DNA of 64,000 nucleotides from Propionivibrio sp. (lineage in GTDB: Bacteria > Pseudomonadota > Gammaproteobacteria > Burkholderiales > Rhodocyclaceae). This document shows, in pieces, positions 1-12,298 of the stretch (the first letter of the stretch is position 1; every line of letters begins with the position of its first letter). Under the pieces are notes generated by a model that did no database searches, was not told where the DNA came from, and worked only from the letters and a program-made list of their open reading frames with translations. The DNA lies in assembly GCA_029975435.1 (NCBI GenBank), contig JARKPC010000241.1:1-64000 (forward strand). The letters are read 5' to 3'. The translations under genes and the position numbers were made by a program.

Positions 1-971
1 TCGGCGCTGGCGCCGTACTTGGCGTAATCGTAGTTGATGAACTTGATCGACTTGAAGTCAGGAACGCGCGGGTCGACCTTGGCGTTCTTGTTCGACGGCA
101 ACTGGAACTGCTTGGCCGCCGCCGCCATTTCCTGCGCGGCCGGGGTCAGGGCCCATTCGTAGAACTTCTTGGCGGCTTCGAGATTGCGCGCGCCCTTGAT
201 GATGCTCATCGAGCCGATTTCCGCACCCGTGCCTTCGCTGGGAGTGACGGTCTCGACCGGGAAGCCGGCCATCTTCTCGCCCGGCGCATCGTGTACGAAG
301 CTGATCGAGACGGCGGTTTCGCCCCGAGCCACGGCCTTGATCGGGCCGGTGCCGGAACGGGTGTACTGGCCGACGTTGCGGTGCAAGGCTTTCAGGTACT
401 CGAAGGCCTTGTCCTCACCCATCAGTTGCACCAGCGTGGCGACCATCGTGTAGGCCGTGCCGCTGGAAGCCGGGTTGGCGACCTGAATGTCGCCCTTGTA
501 TTCGGGCTTGAGCAGATCGGCCCAGGATTTCGGCACGGGCAGTTTTTTCTTGGCCAGCAGTTCCGGGTTGTAGCCGAAGCCGAGCGGGCCGGAATAGATG
601 CCGACCGTCTTGTACTTGGCTTGTTCCGCCTGTTGTTGCGCCCACGGATGCAGTTGCGGCAGGCTGGGCGACTTGTATTCCAGCGAGAGTCCTTGTTCCG
701 CGGCCTGCAGGTGCGGATCACCGGTGCCGCCGAACCAGATGTCGGTCTTGGGGTTGTCCTTCTCGGCGATGAGTTGCGCGAGCGCCTCGCCGGAGCCCTT
801 CATCGTCACGTTGATCTTTGTGCCGGTCGTGCGGGCATAGACGGTACCGATCATGTTGCACCACTCGGCCTGCACCGAACATATGATGTTGACCTGGTCG
901 GCCGCCTGGGCGCCGCCAGCGCCAAAGCCTACGGCCACAGTTGCTGCAATAATGCGGAGAGTGTTTTTCAT
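1..971 (-). CDS. ABC transporter substrate-binding protein (Fe3+/phosphonate-type, periplasmic), 3' end outside window
   Basis: Reverse-strand reading from ATG at 971: MKNTLRIIAATVAVGFGAGGAQAADQVNIICSVQAEWCNMIGTVYARTTGTKINVTMKGSGEAL...; signal peptide plus family 1 solute-binding style; frame open to the window edge. Confidence 0.85.
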   Translation of the reverse strand, partial: MKNTLRIIAATVAVGFGAGGAQAADQVNIICSVQAEWCNMIGTVYARTTGTKINVTMKGSGEALAQLIAEKDNPKTDIWFGGTGDPHLQAAEQGLSLEYKSPSLPQLHPWAQQQAEQAKYKTVGIYSGPLGFGYNPELLAKKKLPVPKSWADLLKPEYKGDIQVANPASSGTAYTMVATLVQLMGEDKAFEYLKALHRNVGQYTRSGTGPIKAVARGETAVSISFVHDAPGEKMAGFPVETVTPSEGTGAEIGSMSIIKGARNLEAAKKFYEWALTPAAQEMAAAAKQFQLPSNKNAKVDPRVPDFKSIKFINYDYAKYGASA

Positions 972-1170
972 CTTGGACCCCTTGTCGTTATCTGATTGTC
1001 GGAAAAACGTCGATCGCTTTTTCAATCTATTCCGTCCCTTCGTGCCTGTCCAGGCGAGGCGGCACCGGACGACAGTATGAAGCGGCTTGCCGATATCGCG
1101 CAAATCAGGAATCGTGATGGGCAGCATAAGCGTTTTCAGGGGGCGAGATGCCATCCGACGTGCGATGGCC

Positions 1171-1199
1171 CTTGAAAAGCGCCGTCCCCTCCCCCATTT
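1171..1199 (+). promoter_or_regulatory. sigma32 (heat-shock) promoter of clpB
   Basis: CTTGAAA (1171-1177) - N14 - CCCCATTT (1192-1199), 37 bp before the clpB ATG. Confidence 0.88.
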
Positions 1200-1235
1200 C
1201 GTCGTCATTCGGATACTTCACCAAGGAAGTTCGCC

Positions 1236-3815
<2,580 letters not shown>

Positions 3816-4001
3816 GCTCGGCCGGGCGGTGCGTGACGGTCGTGCGCGTCAACACCGCCTCCTTGCTGGGGGCGATTACGCGGTGCAACGGTCAAGATTC
3901 GATCAGTGATTGCCTCGATCAGGTAGACGTGTGGTGCTGACGCGGCCAATATGCAAACTGGTACGCGTGGGTCTCGCTCAACCTGAATGGAGTCGATTTC
4001 G

Positions 4002-5159
4002 ATGATTGCATTGACCACAACGGCTTCTTCCTCGCAGGACCGCATCGGCTGGATCAGGCTTGCCTCAGTGAATCTGCCGCTCAAAACCCCGGTGAGCGAT
4101 GCCAAGGTGCTCACTGGCCGTCAGGCCGCGCTGAAGGACGTGGCGCTTCTGTTTGCCGAAGTTGAAACGGCGGGTGGTCATACCGGGCTAGGTTTTACCT
4201 ATACCCTGCGCACCGGCGGCCCGGCGCAGTTTGCGCATGCGTCGGAAGTGGCCCCGTTACTGGTCGGCGAAGACCCGAACGATATCGGCCGCCTGTGGGG
4301 CAAGCTGGCGTGGGCGAGCGCATCGGTCGGACGCAGCGGTGTGGCGGTGCAGGCCATTGCCGCCCTCGATACTGCACTGTGGGATCTGAAAGCCAGGCGT
4401 GCGGGTTTGTCGCTGGCCAAGCTGCTCGGCGCGCATCGGGATCGGGTGAAGTGCTACAACACCTCGGGCGGCTATTTGCAAGCGTCGGTCGAGGAGGTCC
4501 TGGAAAAATCCACGCAGTCCCTGGAACGCGGCATGGGAGGCATCAAGATGAAAGTCGGCCACCCGGACCGCGCAACTGACCTGGCGCGCGTCGCGGCGGT
4601 GCGCAAGCATATCGGCGATCAGGTGCCGTTGATGGTGGACGTCAACCAGCAATGGGATCGCACCACCGCGCTGCGCATGGGCATGGCCATGGAACAGTTC
4701 AATCTGGAATGGCTCGAAGAGCCGCTGGATGCCTACGATATCGAAGGGCACGCGGCGCTGGCGGCCCAGTTGGTCACTCCCGTTGGCACTGGGGAGATGC
4801 TGAGTAGTGCCGGTGAAGTCGCCGCCTACATCAAGCGTGGCGCGATTGACCTAGTGATGCACGATGCCCCGCGCGTCGGCGGAATCACGCCGTTTCTGAA
4901 AGTGGCGGCGATGGCGGAGGACGCCGGTCTGGTGCTGGCCCCGCATTTCGTGATGGAAATTCACCTGCAACTGGCGGCTGCCTATCCGCATGCCGCGTGG
5001 GTCGAGCATTTCGAATGGCTTGAGCCGGCTTTCAACGAACGGCTGGAAATCCGGGACGGCCATATGATCGTGCCGAACCGGCCGGGACTGGGCCTGTCCC
5101 TGAGCGAACGGCTCGGCGAATGGACGGTGGCGAAAAGCGAATTCGGCAAGCGCGCGTGA
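4002..5159 (+). CDS. Mandelate racemase/muconate lactonizing enzyme family (enolase superfamily), sugar-acid dehydratase-like
   Basis: KMKVG, DVNQQWD, EEPL, GTGEML and APHFVMEIH motifs; upstream in-frame ATG at 3987 also possible. Confidence 0.85.
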   Translation: MIALTTTASSSQDRIGWIRLASVNLPLKTPVSDAKVLTGRQAALKDVALLFAEVETAGGHTGLGFTYTLRTGGPAQFAHASEVAPLLVGEDPNDIGRLWGKLAWASASVGRSGVAVQAIAALDTALWDLKARRAGLSLAKLLGAHRDRVKCYNTSGGYLQASVEEVLEKSTQSLERGMGGIKMKVGHPDRATDLARVAAVRKHIGDQVPLMVDVNQQWDRTTALRMGMAMEQFNLEWLEEPLDAYDIEGHAALAAQLVTPVGTGEMLSSAGEVAAYIKRGAIDLVMHDAPRVGGITPFLKVAAMAEDAGLVLAPHFVMEIHLQLAAAYPHAAWVEHFEWLEPAFNERLEIRDGHMIVPNRPGLGLSLSERLGEWTVAKSEFGKRA

Positions 5160-5231
5160 TCCGGCGGTGGCGCGCTGCGCTTGCTGTAAAGGCAGTCTCG
5201 GTTCTGCCGGAAACCGCAGCGAAAGAGACGG

Positions 5232-5663
5232 CTACGGTCCGTAAACCTGTGTGTCCTCGATGATTTCGAGACCGGAACTGGCCAATCGTGATCTGGCCTC
5301 GGGAATGTCCTGGACATCGACCATGAAGAACGCGCTGCCGCCTTCATTGACGATGCGACCGTAGGCGTTGGTGAAATTGACGCCCGCACCGGCGATGGCT
5401 TTGAGCAAGACGTCGAGTCCGCCCGGCTTGTCGTCCATCTTGAGCACCACGATCTCGCGCAGCGCCGCCGACATGCCGCTCGCGTTGAGTTTTTCGCAAG
5501 CCAGTTCGGGCCTAGATACGACGAGATTAAGGATTCCCCAATCGTTCGCCGTATGGTTGAGGTGGATCGAGCGGATGTTGATTTCCGCTTCGCGCAGCAC
5601 GGCCGTGACCTTTTCCAGTCGGCCCAGACGGTTTTCGAGGAATACCGATACCTGATAGGTCAT
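5232..5663 (-). CDS. ACT domain-containing protein
   Basis: 143 aa, two ACT-like repeats (VSVFLENRLGRLEKVTAVLREAEINIRSI...; LKMDDKPGGLDVLLKAIAGAGVNF). Confidence 0.8.
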   Translation of the reverse strand: MTYQVSVFLENRLGRLEKVTAVLREAEINIRSIHLNHTANDWGILNLVVSRPELACEKLNASGMSAALREIVVLKMDDKPGGLDVLLKAIAGAGVNFTNAYGRIVNEGGSAFFMVDVQDIPEARSRLASSGLEIIEDTQVYGP

Positions 5664-5682
5664 TTTCGAACTCCTGATGTGT

Positions 5683-6981
5683 TCATTTCCTGCGTTGGTC
5701 GAGAACCCGCACGGCTTTCCCTTCCGCCTTGGGAATCGATCCCGGCTCGACCAGCCTGATCAGCGGGCGCACCAGAACCTCGTCGCGGACCAGGTGGGTG
5801 ATGCGTTTCTGCAGGCGATCGAGCAAGGTCAGGTCGCCGCGGAACCACTCCTTCTTGACTTCGACTTCGACGATCATTTCATCCTGGTCGTCGATCGTCC
5901 GGAGGATGATGCGGTAGTCATCGCCGACTTCCGGCAGCTTCATCAGGATGCCCTCGACCTGCATCGGGAAGACATTGCAGCCCTTGATGATGAACATGTC
6001 GTCCGAGCGGCCGGAAATGCGGTCCAGGCGTCGATGGGTGCGTCCGCAGGGGCAGGGGCCGGGAAGGATGCGCGTCAGGTCGCGCGTGCGGAAGCGGATC
6101 ACCGGCATGGCCTGCCGGTCGAGCGTGGTCATGACCAGTTCGCCGATTTCGCCGTCCGGGACCGGCTCGAGAGTGTCCGGATCAATGATTTCGACCACGA
6201 AGGCGTCTTCCCAGACGTGCAGCCCGTTCTGTTCGGTGCATTCGAAGGCCACGCCGGGGCCGTTCATTTCGGAGAGCCCGAAGGAGTTGAATGCCCGGAC
6301 ACCGAACATCTCCTCGATGCGGCGGCGGTGCTCTTCGGTGTGCGGCTCGGCGCCGATGACTAGCGTGTGAAGGTGGGTGTCCTCGCGCGGATCGAGACCT
6401 TCTTCCTTGAACACATCGAACAGCCGCCCGAGATAGCTCGGGATGGCGTGCGCAACGGTCGTGCCGAAGTCGCGCATCAACTTGATCTGGCGCGGGCTGT
6501 TGCCGGCCCCGGCCGGGATACTCAGGCAGCCGAGCCTCTCGATGCCGTACTGGAAGCCGAGTCCGCCGGTGAACAGGCCGTAGCCGCAGATATTCTGGAA
6601 GACATCCGTCTCGCGCACCCCGGCGGCGTAGAGCGAGCGGGCCATCAGGTTCGCCCAGCTGTCGAGGTCGTGCCGGTTGTGATAGACCACGGTCGGGTTG
6701 CCCGTCGTGCCGCTGGAACTGTGCAGGCGGACGACATCCTTCTTGTCCGCCGCGAGAAAGCCCCATGGGAAATCGCGCCGCAGATCGTCCTTGGTGGTGA
6801 AGGGCAGGTCGCGGATCTGCTCGATCGATATGATGCCGGAATCAAGCAGGCGCCCGATCGCGGGGCATCTCCCGTAATGCGAAGAGCGGACGGCCAACTG
6901 CAGCGAGTTCGTCAGGCGTTCGAGTTGCAGATTCTCAAGGCTGTTGCGGTCGAGCGTTTCCAGCGAATGTTCCCAGTACAT
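5683..6981 (-). CDS. Phenylacetate-CoA ligase-like (aryl-CoA ligase, PaaK family)
   Basis: LHSSSGTTGNPTVVYHNRHDLD AMP-binding motif, SFGLSEMNGPGVAFEC, C-terminal FPMQVEGILMKLPEV; start chosen at MYWEHSLE. Confidence 0.88.
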   Translation of the reverse strand: MYWEHSLETLDRNSLENLQLERLTNSLQLAVRSSHYGRCPAIGRLLDSGIISIEQIRDLPFTTKDDLRRDFPWGFLAADKKDVVRLHSSSGTTGNPTVVYHNRHDLDSWANLMARSLYAAGVRETDVFQNICGYGLFTGGLGFQYGIERLGCLSIPAGAGNSPRQIKLMRDFGTTVAHAIPSYLGRLFDVFKEEGLDPREDTHLHTLVIGAEPHTEEHRRRIEEMFGVRAFNSFGLSEMNGPGVAFECTEQNGLHVWEDAFVVEIIDPDTLEPVPDGEIGELVMTTLDRQAMPVIRFRTRDLTRILPGPCPCGRTHRRLDRISGRSDDMFIIKGCNVFPMQVEGILMKLPEVGDDYRIILRTIDDQDEMIVEVEVKKEWFRGDLTLLDRLQKRITHLVRDEVLVRPLIRLVEPGSIPKAEGKAVRVLDQRRK

Positions 6982-7085
6982 GACAACCTCGGTGCGATGA
7001 AGGATGGTGCGCGCTGATGACCCTGATGGCAGGACAGGTACTATCCCCGACCGATACGGTTCAGTCAAACCCGTGTCAGAGTGAA

Positions 7086-7106
7086 ACGGGAGCCCGAAGG
7101 CTCCCG
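7086..7106 (-). terminator. Intrinsic terminator downstream of symporter gene
   Basis: Minus strand GGGAGCC-TTCG-GGCTCCC (UUCG tetraloop) followed by GTTTCACT. Confidence 0.6.
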
Positions 7107-7116
7107 CACATCGAAG

Positions 7117-8709
7117 TCAGTCCGGGAAACACGCCGCCAGATGGGCATCTCCGAGCCTCGGCGTGAACAGGCTGACGACCACCGCAAAGAGCAGCGAAAC
7201 CGGCACGGCGAAGATCAGCGGGTCGATGTTGCCGAGCGGCGTTCCGGCGCCCAGGGTGGGCACCCCGAATAACGCTTCGCACAGCCCCAGCGGCTTGGCC
7301 ACCTTCTCGAACACGAAGAAGAGCACGAACAAACTGACCAACAGGCCGCTGATGAAACCGCTGACCGCGCCGGCTCGGGTGATTCCCTTCCAGAAGAGGC
7401 CGAGTGCATAGATCGCGAGGAAGGCCCCGGCGCAAAGGCCGAAGAACAGCGCAGTGCCGTTCACGATGATCGTGGCCCCGGACTTGAAGAATGCCGGGAG
7501 GTAATGCGCCGTCAGCGTGGTGATCAGAATGCCGGCGAGCATGGCGATGCGCACCACGCGTACCGGCCGCGCCGATTTCCGCCCCAGGCCCTTTTCCAGG
7601 ATGTCGTGGCCGATTGCCGAGCCCATGGTGTGGAACTGCGAGCTCATGGTCGACATCGCTGCCGAGAGCAGGGTGATCATGAAGACGGCGGTGAACCACT
7701 CGGGGAGATTCTGCTTGATGAACAGCGGGATGACGTTGTCCGGTGATCCCGCGGCGGCCACGGCGATCTTGCCCGCGGAACTGAAGAAATAAACGTTCGA
7801 CAAGGCGCCTACGACGAAGGCCACGCCGGTCATCAGCATGATGAAGAGTCCCCCGATCACCACGCCGCGATTGAGTTCTCGGTCGCTCTTGACGGTCATG
7901 AAGCGTACCACCAGCTGCGGCTGCGCCAGCACGCCGATGCCCACCCCCAGCACCACGGTCGAGATCAGCGTCCACCACAACGGAGAGAACAGCTCGGGCA
8001 TGGCTGTCCAGCCGCGGTGCCCCTTGCCGGTGAGTGCTGCCGGAACCTTGTCGGCCATGGCGGTCAGCTGTTCGTGGGCGGTGACGACACCACCCAGGCC
8101 GCTGTAAGCGAACCACACCAGAATGGCCATGCCGACGACCATGATCCCGCCCTGGAAAGCGTCGGTGTACAGCACGCCTTTCATTCCGCCGAACATGACG
8201 TACAGGCCGACGATCAGCACGATGGTCAGCAGCGCCATGTTCTGCGTGAGTCCAAGCGCCACGGTCAGGAAGCTCACGCCGCCCAGCATGACCGCGCCGG
8301 CATAGAGCGGCATCGCGATGAAGATGACGGCGGCGGCCGCCACTTGCAGGAAGGTCGAGTCGAAGCGTTTGCCGAGAAATTCGGGGAACGTGTGGGCATC
8401 GAGCTTGTGTCCCATGCCGCGCGTGCGTTTGCCGAAGACGATGAATGCAATGAAGATGCCGAGGAAGATGTTGAGCACGGTCAGCCACAGGATGCCCATG
8501 CCGAACACGGCTGCCGCGCCGCCGAAACCGACGATGGCGGCGGTCGAGATGAACGTCGAGCCGTAGGAAACGGCCATGATTACCGGGTGCACTTTGCGGC
8601 CGGCCAGCAGATAGTCCTTGGCGCTGGCGGTCTGGCGGTAGCCCAGATATCCCAGGGCAGCGGTGATCGTAAGGTAGAACAGGGTTGTAACGGCCACGGT
8701 CGCATTCAT
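7117..8709 (-). CDS. Sodium:solute symporter (SSS family)
   Basis: 530 aa, about 13 TM helices, SSS-type sequence (YGSTFISTAAIVGFGGAAAVFGMG...). Confidence 0.88.
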   Translation of the reverse strand: MNATVAVTTLFYLTITAALGYLGYRQTASAKDYLLAGRKVHPVIMAVSYGSTFISTAAIVGFGGAAAVFGMGILWLTVLNIFLGIFIAFIVFGKRTRGMGHKLDAHTFPEFLGKRFDSTFLQVAAAAVIFIAMPLYAGAVMLGGVSFLTVALGLTQNMALLTIVLIVGLYVMFGGMKGVLYTDAFQGGIMVVGMAILVWFAYSGLGGVVTAHEQLTAMADKVPAALTGKGHRGWTAMPELFSPLWWTLISTVVLGVGIGVLAQPQLVVRFMTVKSDRELNRGVVIGGLFIMLMTGVAFVVGALSNVYFFSSAGKIAVAAAGSPDNVIPLFIKQNLPEWFTAVFMITLLSAAMSTMSSQFHTMGSAIGHDILEKGLGRKSARPVRVVRIAMLAGILITTLTAHYLPAFFKSGATIIVNGTALFFGLCAGAFLAIYALGLFWKGITRAGAVSGFISGLLVSLFVLFFVFEKVAKPLGLCEALFGVPTLGAGTPLGNIDPLIFAVPVSLLFAVVVSLFTPRLGDAHLAACFPD

Positions 8710-8912
8710 TGTCTTTCTCCTAGCGTCTTGGTCGTCTCGCCCATTTCAACCAGCTCGGCCATCTCCCAGGCTTCCTCCTCGGCGATTTCACGCGCCTCTT
8801 CGGCCGGAGCCGGTTTGTTCCAGTTCAAGAAACCGTAGACGGCACACAAGGCCGCCGACCCCAGCGTCAGCACGAATGCCAGACCGACTCCCCAATCCCC
8901 CAAACCCAACAT
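8706..8912 (-). CDS. Small membrane protein accompanying SSS symporter
   Basis: 68 aa, one TM segment (VGLAFVLTLGSAALCAVYGFLNW); 4-bp overlap with the symporter start. Confidence 0.75.
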   Translation of the reverse strand: MLGLGDWGVGLAFVLTLGSAALCAVYGFLNWNKPAPAEEAREIAEEEAWEMAELVEMGETTKTLGERQ

Positions 8913-8930
8913 GGCGCCCCCCCAGAAAGT

Positions 8931-8950
8931 GACCGACTGGCGAGTCGGTC
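8931..8950. promoter_or_regulatory. Palindromic operator candidate (TetR-type) upstream of symporter unit
   Basis: GACCGACT-GGCG-AGTCGGTC, perfect 8-bp arms. Confidence 0.7.
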
Positions 8951-8969
8951 GTTTTTAAAAATTTTTTCC

Positions 8970-9611
8970 CTACCCTGCGTTGCCGGACTCTTGCCGACGA
9001 TAAATGCCTCTGGCCAACACCGAACAGAAGAAGGCCCACTCGTCGAGATAGGCGCGGCGCACTTCTTCGGGCGAACGTCCCGCCTCCATTTCCATGAGCA
9101 CATCCTTGCGCGTCTTGGCCAGCAGCCACTGGATCAGATCGATCAACTGCTCGAGCGGATGACCGAGTCGGGATACATCGAGGCCGGAAAACACCTCAGC
9201 AAAGTGGGTCTCGAATACGGCTTGGGCCTTGAGCGCCAGTTCATCCCGCGGCAGGCGGGCAATACGCACCAGCAGGCCGAGCATCGGGCGATTGACCAGA
9301 TACCATTCGATGGCGATCCGGGATACGCTCAGGAAGCGTTCAAGGATGTCGGCCGGCAGGGGCGTTTCCGCCAGGACGATCTGCTCGCGGATATGGCGGT
9401 ACAGATCGCTCCATGTCCGCTCCATGCAGTAAAGGTACAGTTCTTCCTTGGAAGCAATGTATTCGTACAGGCCGCCTTTGGAGATTCCGGCTGCGGCGAC
9501 GATACGGTCCAGTGAAGCGGCGGCGTAGTCGTTCGCGCCGAACTCGGCCAGCGCTGCGGCAAGGATGGTTTCCTGCTTTTCCGGGGGAAGATGAAAGAAA
9601 GCCTGTTTCAT
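8970..9611 (-). CDS. TetR/AcrR family transcriptional regulator
   Basis: 213 aa, N-terminal HTH ILAAALAEFGANDYAAASLDRIVAAAGISKGGLYEYIASKEELY. Confidence 0.92.
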   Translation of the reverse strand: MKQAFFHLPPEKQETILAAALAEFGANDYAAASLDRIVAAAGISKGGLYEYIASKEELYLYCMERTWSDLYRHIREQIVLAETPLPADILERFLSVSRIAIEWYLVNRPMLGLLVRIARLPRDELALKAQAVFETHFAEVFSGLDVSRLGHPLEQLIDLIQWLLAKTRKDVLMEMEAGRSPEEVRRAYLDEWAFFCSVLARGIYRRQESGNAG

Positions 9612-9617
9612 GCCGGG

Positions 9618-9640
9618 TCACCGACTGACAAGTCGGGTGA
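9618..9640. promoter_or_regulatory. Palindromic operator candidate upstream of tetR
   Basis: TCACCGACT-GACA-AGTCGGGTGA, sharing CCGACT-N4-AGTCGG with the 8931-8950 site. Confidence 0.7.
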
Positions 9641-9668
9641 ATTTAGACCCTGCTGACAATAGTGTCAA
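9640..9668 (-). promoter_or_regulatory. sigma70-like promoter of tetR
   Basis: Minus strand TTGACA - N17 - TAAATT, -10 adjoining the palindrome. Confidence 0.55.
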
Positions 9669-9765
9669 TCGAAAGCATGCGCGAGCGTGTGAAGCTCGTC
9701 GGATGATGTCGCCGCGAGTTGAGAATACAGCTTCGGGCCGGATTGATGCGCCGGGACTCCGGCCG

Positions 9766-10615
9766 TCAGGGCTTCAGGCGGAACAGGCGCGCTGCGTTGC
9801 CCCAGGCAATCTGCCGCGCAACTTCAGGCGGCAGTTGCGCGAGCCAGGGACGGTAACCGCCCATTATTCGTGCGTAGGAATCCCAGCGCTCGTCGATCCA
9901 GGTGTCGGAACCGAGCAGGAAACGGTCCGGGTGGCTTTCAAACAACCGCCTCCAGTCGCCGGAGATTGCTCCCGAGCTGTCGGTAATTCCGCTTCGGTAG
10001 GACAGCTCGGCGATTAACCCGGGGTAGGTGCGCAACATGCGGTCTACCTCGTCAGCCGGCAACGAAAACCCGGTGTGCGCCCAGATGATGCGCGCCTCGG
10101 GGTAAAGTCTGAACAGAATGTCCAGCGCCGGGACATCGCTGTGGGCGTGCAGCATCATCCGGTGTTCCCGGGCGAAACGTACCATGTCGGCTACGACCGG
10201 GCTGCGGGTTTCATCGCCGTGCAGGTGGAACTCGCCGATTCCGGCGAAATAGCCGTGCTGGAACTCGTCGCGGATCAGCGTCATGGTCTCCGGGTTGTTG
10301 AACCAGTTCGTGACATCTGCGCGAACCCGGTACGGACGCAGGAAGGGAACGACCTGGAGCGCTTCGGAACGCTTGGCGTACAACGCGTGGGTGCCCGCAT
10401 TCGGCCGGCTGTTAGCCAGAATGCCGCGTACTCCGGTACGCTTGAAGAGTTCCAGGGCCTGATCGAGCGGTACCCGCGGCGACGGCTCCCAGTTGTAATG
10501 CAGGTGGGCGTCGAAAAGCGGCAAGGCGGATTCGGAGGCCGCCGGTTGGGCACGGGCGCCAAGGCCGAGTGAACACAGGAAAACGAGCAACAGGAGGCGG
10601 GTCAAGGCGTTCTCT
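9766..10615 (-). CDS. Amidohydrolase family protein with signal peptide
   Basis: LFDAHLHYNW metal motif, HAHSD, IIWAHTGF, LLGSDTW; TTG start after GGAGAG proposed. Confidence 0.75.
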
Positions 10616-10739
10616 CCGTTGATGTGCTTCTCTCTGACCCGGACGTTGCAGGATTGTTCCAGCGCCTGCTGCGGGGACAATTGAACAGCGTGGGGCGATG
10701 GGGTAGCCTGCCGGGCATGCATTCCTCTTCGTGCCATCC

Positions 10740-11492
10740 ATGTGCCTGATTCTCGTTGCCTGGCAGATTCATCCGGATTATCCGCTGGTCGTTGCCGCCA
10801 ATCGGGACGAATTCCATGCTCGCCCGACGGCGGCCGCCGCCCGGTGGCGGGAAGTTCCTTACGTTGTTGCCGGGCGGGATTTGGAAGCCGGAGGAACCTG
10901 GCTCGGGGTTACGGAAACGGGACGTTTCGCCGCGGTGACCAATGTGCGGGAGCCGGGGAAACCCAAAGGGCTGCAATCGCGCGGGTGTCTTACGCGCGAT
11001 TTCCTGACCGGAACGATGTCGCCCAGGGATTTCTCCGCGAGCATTACGGACGCGGCGTTTTCCGGTTTCAATCTGCTGGTCGCCGACGCCGAGACACTTT
11101 GCTATTGCTCCAACCGCGACGGCCCGCCGCGCGTTCTGCCGGCCGGCATCTACGGCGTCTCGAACCATCTGCTGGATACGCCGTGGCCCAAGCTGACGAC
11201 TGCCAAAGCCCGTTTCGCGAAGGCGCTCGAACACCTGCCTGTCGAACGGCCTTTTTTCGATCTCCTCGCCGACGACGAGATTGTTCCCGATGAGGCCTTG
11301 CCGGCAACGGGTGTTTCGCTGGATTGGGAGCGGCGCCTGTCGGCCGTATTCGTCCGCTCGCCGGATTACGGAACCCGGGCGTCGACGTTGCTGCTGTGCC
11401 ATCGCGACGGGGCGGGAGTGCTGATCGAACGTGGCTTCGGCCCGGACGCCAATATTATCGGCGATGTCCGTGTGACGTTTGGCCGGGACTGA
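10740..11492 (+). CDS. NRDE family protein (TANGO2-like)
   Basis: MCLILVAWQIHPDYPLVVAANRDEFHARPT... contains the NRDE motif. Confidence 0.9.
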   Translation: MCLILVAWQIHPDYPLVVAANRDEFHARPTAAAARWREVPYVVAGRDLEAGGTWLGVTETGRFAAVTNVREPGKPKGLQSRGCLTRDFLTGTMSPRDFSASITDAAFSGFNLLVADAETLCYCSNRDGPPRVLPAGIYGVSNHLLDTPWPKLTTAKARFAKALEHLPVERPFFDLLADDEIVPDEALPATGVSLDWERRLSAVFVRSPDYGTRASTLLLCHRDGAGVLIERGFGPDANIIGDVRVTFGRD

Positions 11493-11726
11493 AAATTCGA
11501 CCGATAACCCGCGGCTGGCGCGGGCACGCGATGTGAAAGCCGGCGCTTCCCGAGAATGCTTGAACTTTGCCGGATCTCTGCCAGTCTGTAGTTATAGGAC
11601 GTATTTGCTTTTGCTTGAAATGTGAAGAAGCGGACTCATCTTCCTTCCCGAAAGGGATGAATGCCTGGCGCCTGTCGATGGAACCAACGAGTCAGGCCTT
11701 GTCGTGCAACGGAGAAAGGAGTCGAG

Positions 11727-11960
11727 ATGAACATAGTCTATAACAGCGAGCATTACGCCATTGTGGCCTATCCCGTCCGGGCGGCCTTTGAACTGGTGGA
11801 CAAGCTGGGAAGGCGTTCACTGTTCGTCCAGGGCTCGGTGGCCATCGGGTTGCGCGAAGCTATCGACAATATTCCCGAGGACGAACGCGACATCGAATCG
11901 ATTGACTCGCTGCTCGACGATTATTGCGCCGGCGTGGCGAAGCCGATTGCGTTTCACTGA
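11727..11960 (+). CDS. DUF3567-like small protein
   Basis: 77 aa MNIVYNSEHYAIVAYPVRAAFELVDKLGRRSLFVQG..., RBS AAAGGAG upstream. Confidence 0.75.
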   Translation: MNIVYNSEHYAIVAYPVRAAFELVDKLGRRSLFVQGSVAIGLREAIDNIPEDERDIESIDSLLDDYCAGVAKPIAFH

Positions 11961-11991
11961 ACGCCTGTTTTCACTGAAAGGAGGGGGTTTG

Positions 11992-12183
11992 ATGGCGATT
12001 TACCAGTCGGAATTCGAGAAATTCCAGCTGGAAATGCGTGCCAAGCACCCGGAGTGGGAAAGCGAGCAACGCGAAGGCATGAGCCTGTTGTGGAACAAGA
12101 AGGTCAATTTTGCCGAACTGAAGGTCTTTCGCGAGGCCACTGAGCAGCAGAATCCGTATCCTTACGACGTGCACTTCGAGTGA
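11992..12183 (+). CDS. DUF3460-like small protein
   Basis: 63 aa MAIYQSEFEKFQLEMRAKHPEWESEQREGMSLLWNKKV..., RBS AAAGGAGG. Confidence 0.75.
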   Translation: MAIYQSEFEKFQLEMRAKHPEWESEQREGMSLLWNKKVNFAELKVFREATEQQNPYPYDVHFE

Positions 12184-12233
12184 GCCGGCATTTGGGCGGG
12201 CGATTGTGTCGCCACTGATGTCGGAGCAAGACG

Positions 12234-12268
12234 GATCGGCCTGGCAGAGATGCCCGGCCGATCTCTTT
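12234..12268. terminator. Hairpin between convergent genes
   Basis: GATCGGCC ... GGCCGATC followed by TCTTT; lies between DUF3460 gene (+) and tesA (-). Confidence 0.5.
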
Positions 12269-12298
12269 GATGCTGCTGCTACGCGGAGACGGGTCGTT

